NCBI GenBank assembly: GCA_945836355.1
Contig: CAMALD010000003.1
Location: 1-21,927 of the forward strand
DNA: 21,927 bases
Direction of reading: 5' to 3'
DNA from: an uncultured Lachnospiraceae bacterium
Lineage (GTDB): Bacteria; Bacillota; Clostridia; Lachnospirales; Lachnospiraceae
Each line of letters starts with the position of its first letter. Within the stretch, counting starts at the first letter, position 1. Below the pieces are notes generated by a model that saw only the letters and a list, made by a program, of their open reading frames with translations, was not told the DNA's origin and made no database searches. This document shows positions 19,130 to 21,927 of this stretch, piece after piece. Position numbers and translations under genes: made by a program.

Positions 19130-19732
19130 TCACCGGTCATCAGGGGTAAACCCGCGAAATTCTCCCGGCTTCAAATCCGGAAACAGCCGCACCTCTCCCA
19201 TGCGCACCCGCTTCAGACAGACGCAGCAGCAGCCGATACTCTTAAGCAGCCGTTTCACCTCATGCTTCCGCCCCTCCGTGACCGTAATCAGCCCGGAAAA
19301 TGCCGGTGTATCCGGCCGGTTTTTCAGCACCCTCTCTCGGGTCTTTCCCTTGATCAGCGGCTCTATCTGCTTCAGGCTCGACCGTTCCAGCACTTGCACA
19401 TATGCAGGGCGTGCCGTCACCTCCTGCACGCCACGCAGCCTCGCTCCATCAGCCAGGTACTTCTGCTTCTCCTGATCAAAGACGCCCAGGGCACAGAAGA
19501 AATACTCCTTCTCGATTCCGGCATCCGGATGCGTCATGCGCTGATTGTAGCCTCCGTCATCCGTCAGTATCAGCAGCCCCTCAGTGTCCCTGTCCAGCCT
19601 TCCCACCGGACGGAGCCTTGTCATGTCAAGTGCTCCAAGGTACTGCATTATCGTCGGTTCCTTTTCATCGCGCAGTGCCGTGATACAGCCCGCCGGCTTA
19701 AAAAACTGATAATACCGGTATTCCTCTAACAT
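19130..19732 (-). CDS. RsuA/RluE-family rRNA pseudouridine synthase
   Basis: This 200-residue enzyme isomerises a uridine in rRNA. The catalytic aspartate is D47 in GRLDRDTEGLL, and the C-terminal motif EGRKHEVKRLLKSIG is the family's KxxxR-type region. The protein begins directly with the catalytic domain (YYQFFKPAG) and lacks the N-terminal S4 RNA-binding domain of RsuA/RluB, as in E. coli RluE. The exact target base is not assigned. Its ATG overlaps the end of the GH13 gene by seven bases, with GGAG in the GH13 coding sequence as SD, so the two are translationally coupled. Confidence 0.9.
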   Translation of the reverse strand: MLEEYRYYQFFKPAGCITALRDEKEPTIMQYLGALDMTRLRPVGRLDRDTEGLLILTDDGGYNQRMTHPDAGIEKEYFFCALGVFDQEKQKYLADGARLRGVQEVTARPAYVQVLERSSLKQIEPLIKGKTRERVLKNRPDTPAFSGLITVTEGRKHEVKRLLKSIGCCCVCLKRVRMGEVRLFPDLKPGEFRGFTPDDR

Positions 19733-21825
19733 AAGTGCTCCGGAAAATTCTTGAGAACAATGCTCGAATACGGGCGCAGACGCATGTTGAGATAACCGTT
19801 CTCGGCAAAATATGGTGCGATATCCACACCGAAGCCGTCGGTGTTGGTGTAAAGCATGCGCACCAGTGCACGCTTTGGGTCACAGCCGAGCTGCCATACC
19901 GGCACTTCAACATTCACCTCATGCTCATTATTGTTAATCAGTATCACGAACTGCTCTTCTTCGTTAAATCTTCCGTAGCCGATGACTCCGTATGCCCCGT
20001 AGATAAACTTGATGGAGCCTGTTCGCAGCGCACTGTAGGCCTTGTGAATCGCAATCATCTCCTTATGAAGACGAATCATCTGCTTATCCTCGTGTCCCCA
20101 CGGATAGGTGCGGCGGTTATCCGGGTCGGTCCATCCGCACACGCCCGCTTCATCACCGTAATAAATGGTCGGCGCCCCGATCCATGTCATCTGCAGTACC
20201 ACTGCCGCTCTCATAATGGCAGGATTCAGATCACGGTTTGCCGCCTCCGGTCCCACCGTCGCGCTTCTGCCCACCATGTGGTTGGTTCTGGTAAGAAAAC
20301 GCGAATGATCATGGTTGGACAATTCATTCATCGCCACCATCAGCGACTGTGTTTGAAAACGGGTCATATAATGCCGCATTGCGCCAAAGAACGCATCCGC
20401 ATTGCGGTACATGTCACCGCGGTATTCATCACTATGCTTCTCAAGTCCGGTCAAAAACCAGGTGAGAGGCTCCATAAACGCATCATAATTCATGACGGAA
20501 TCCCACTGGTCGCCCAAAAGCCAGGACTGCGGGTCACCATAATGCTCTGCCAGAATCAGCGCATTCGGATTTGCACTTCTGACATTCTCGCGAAACGCGC
20601 GCCAGAACTCATGGTTATATTCTCCCGAATGTCCGAGGTCTGCAGCCACATCCAGACGCCAGCCATCGACATTGTACGGCGCGGACACCCACTTGCGGGC
20701 AATGCGCATGATATAGTTATACAGCTTCGGCGAATCCTCATAGTTCAGCTTTGGCAGCGTGTCATGCCCCCACCATCCGTCATAGGAACCATTGTACGGC
20801 CATTTCTCACTCTCCGGCTGATGAAACTGGAAAAAGGTATGGTACGGACTGTCCTCCGCCACGTAGGCTCCCTTCTCATAACCCTGTGCCTGCTCGTAAA
20901 TACCCTCGCGGTCAAGCCACTTATTGAAAGAACCGCAGTGATTGAACACTCCGTCAAGAATCACCTTCATGCCACGTTTGTGAATTTCCTCCACCAGAGA
21001 CGCAAAATAAGCATTGCTTGCCTCCAGATTTTCCTTTGAAGTAACCCTGCTGATATACTTCGTAGCCTTTTTGTTTGACTTCTCGCCAGGCGGCAGGCAC
21101 TCTCCCTCATCCACACGAATCACGCCGTAATGCGGGTCTATATAGTCATAATCCTGAATATCATATTTATGGTTCGACGGTGAAACAAAAATCGGGTTGA
21201 AATAGATTACCTCGACACCCAGCTCCTGCAGATAATCCAGCTTTTTTCGCACTCCGGCAAGATCTCCGCCGTAAAATTCACGCACACCCATAGCGGCCGG
21301 ATACTTGTTCCAGTCAATCACACGGGTAGTACCCTCACCGATATAATTGTATTCATTATCCAGCACGTCGTTTGCCGGGTCACCATTGCAGAAACGATCC
21401 ACAAAAATCTGGTAAAAAACAGCACCCTTCGCCCAATCCGGCGTGGTATAGCCCGGCGTTATAGCAAAATCATACTCCGCGAGATGCCTGGTATCTGCTC
21501 CGACACGGGTATAATAAAACACCTCACCGGCATATGTCACCTCGAAATGGTAGGTCACTCTCGCATTGGTCAGATACAGCTCAGTCTCGTAAAAGTCAAA
21601 CATTCCCCGCTGACTGACCACCTTCATCGGGTATCGGTCCTCACCGACACACAGCACTACCTGTGTCAGGCTCTGATGTGCCGTACGAAGTCGTATTCGC
21701 ACAGATTCATACTGCATCGGTTCCGGCGGAATTCTATAGGATGCCGTTCCATCGCTAAAAATCGCATCGCGGTCAAACGGTCGGTTTTCCATAAATTGAT
21801 TATACAAATTATTTTGACTGTCCAT
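19726..21825 (-). CDS. GH13 cyclomaltodextrinase/neopullulanase-like alpha-glucan hydrolase
   Basis: This 699-residue enzyme has no signal peptide and probably degrades imported maltodextrins or cyclodextrins in the cytoplasm. The N-terminal ~120 residues are a CBM34-like beta domain. The catalytic (beta/alpha)8 barrel begins at WAKGAVFYQIFVDRFCNGD. The four GH13 regions are DGVFNH (291-296), GWRLDVAAD with nucleophile D392, LAEHYGD with acid/base E427, and LSNHDHSR with D506. LPKLNYED resembles the MPKLN motif of the GH13_20 subfamily. A polar insertion (about 235-269) follows DPHYG. I prefer the ATG at 21825 over 21837, as GGAG lies six bases before it and the earlier ATG has no SD. First gene of its operon. 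Confidence 0.93.
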   Translation of the reverse strand: MDSQNNLYNQFMENRPFDRDAIFSDGTASYRIPPEPMQYESVRIRLRTAHQSLTQVVLCVGEDRYPMKVVSQRGMFDFYETELYLTNARVTYHFEVTYAGEVFYYTRVGADTRHLAEYDFAITPGYTTPDWAKGAVFYQIFVDRFCNGDPANDVLDNEYNYIGEGTTRVIDWNKYPAAMGVREFYGGDLAGVRKKLDYLQELGVEVIYFNPIFVSPSNHKYDIQDYDYIDPHYGVIRVDEGECLPPGEKSNKKATKYISRVTSKENLEASNAYFASLVEEIHKRGMKVILDGVFNHCGSFNKWLDREGIYEQAQGYEKGAYVAEDSPYHTFFQFHQPESEKWPYNGSYDGWWGHDTLPKLNYEDSPKLYNYIMRIARKWVSAPYNVDGWRLDVAADLGHSGEYNHEFWRAFRENVRSANPNALILAEHYGDPQSWLLGDQWDSVMNYDAFMEPLTWFLTGLEKHSDEYRGDMYRNADAFFGAMRHYMTRFQTQSLMVAMNELSNHDHSRFLTRTNHMVGRSATVGPEAANRDLNPAIMRAAVVLQMTWIGAPTIYYGDEAGVCGWTDPDNRRTYPWGHEDKQMIRLHKEMIAIHKAYSALRTGSIKFIYGAYGVIGYGRFNEEEQFVILINNNEHEVNVEVPVWQLGCDPKRALVRMLYTNTDGFGVDIAPYFAENGYLNMRLRPYSSIVLKNFPEHLC

Positions 21826-21869
21826 GGAGCTCTCCATTCAGATATTTATGCTAAAATTACAACACGCTT

Positions 21870-21898
21870 ATTGTATAATACCGCGCAGAGAATTACAA
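21870..21898 (-). promoter_or_regulatory. Candidate promoter of the GH13/pseudouridine synthase/GH2 operon
   Basis: On the minus strand TTGTAA (21898-21893), a 17-base spacer and TACAAT (21875-21870) match consensus at 4 of 6 and 5 of 6 positions. The start would be near 21863, with a leader of about 38 bases. An overlapping TATTAT could be an alternative -10. No clear CcpA (cre) site is visible between here and the start codon. Confidence 0.5.
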
Positions 21899-21927
21899 TA
21901 TACAAAAGTAAACAAATTCGACTTTCT

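Noticed and set aside
19735..21039. 434-codon plus-strand open frame opposite the GH13 gene.
   Set aside because: Shadow of a well-supported GH13 gene; His/Arg/Ile-rich with no recognisable domain or SD.

Overview
The window looks like chromosome of a motile Gram-positive Firmicute of the Lachnospiraceae type (Roseburia/Agathobacter-like). This is inferred from two chemoreceptors, SD-led genes with frequent GTG/TTG starts, a ywmB homologue directly after atpC as in Bacillus/Clostridia, a c-subunit with a sodium-binding signature, and cytoplasmic GH13/GH2 glycosidases typical of gut polysaccharide users. I see no mobile element, CRISPR array, rRNA or tRNA. Every recognised gene is intact.

Layout. 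(1) 170-3573: two plus-strand chemoreceptors, a soluble one with a zinc-binding CZB domain and a membrane one with HAMP, ending in a long hairpin that terminates transcription from both sides. (2) 3572-6093: a minus-strand operon of LytTR regulator, DUF3021 membrane protein, ABC ATPase and ABC-2 permease, with a perfect -10 but a poor -35. (3) 6116-6880: a YkgJ-type cysteine-cluster protein with a good promoter. (4) 6902-15459: the F1Fo ATP synthase operon on the minus strand (atpZ, atpI, B, E, F, H, A, G, D, C), then a terminator hairpin that runs directly into ywmB. (5) 15522-16093: a plus-strand DUF402 protein, divergent from the atp operon. (6) 16073-21898: a minus-strand operon of a GH13 cyclomaltodextrinase/neopullulanase-like enzyme, a pseudouridine synthase and a GH2 glycosidase. 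The GH2 gene overlaps the end of the DUF402 gene convergently.

How it works together. The ATP synthase is complete, and its c-subunit carries the residues that bind Na+ in Ilyobacter/Propionigenium enzymes, so sodium coupling is predicted. Alpha and beta both start with TTG while c has an ideal SD and ATG, which suggests tuning of stoichiometry at translation. The LytTR/DUF3021/ABC group resembles the LytTR regulatory systems that drive small export or self-protection transporters; its substrate cannot be read from sequence.

Most of the window is well-known housekeeping content. I did not find a clearly new system. The most unusual local structure is the atp terminator, whose 3' stem arm is the SD of ywmB and whose U-tract is the SD-to-start spacer. 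Gene-free stretches are all shorter than 300 bases. The first 169 bases hold nothing I recognise.
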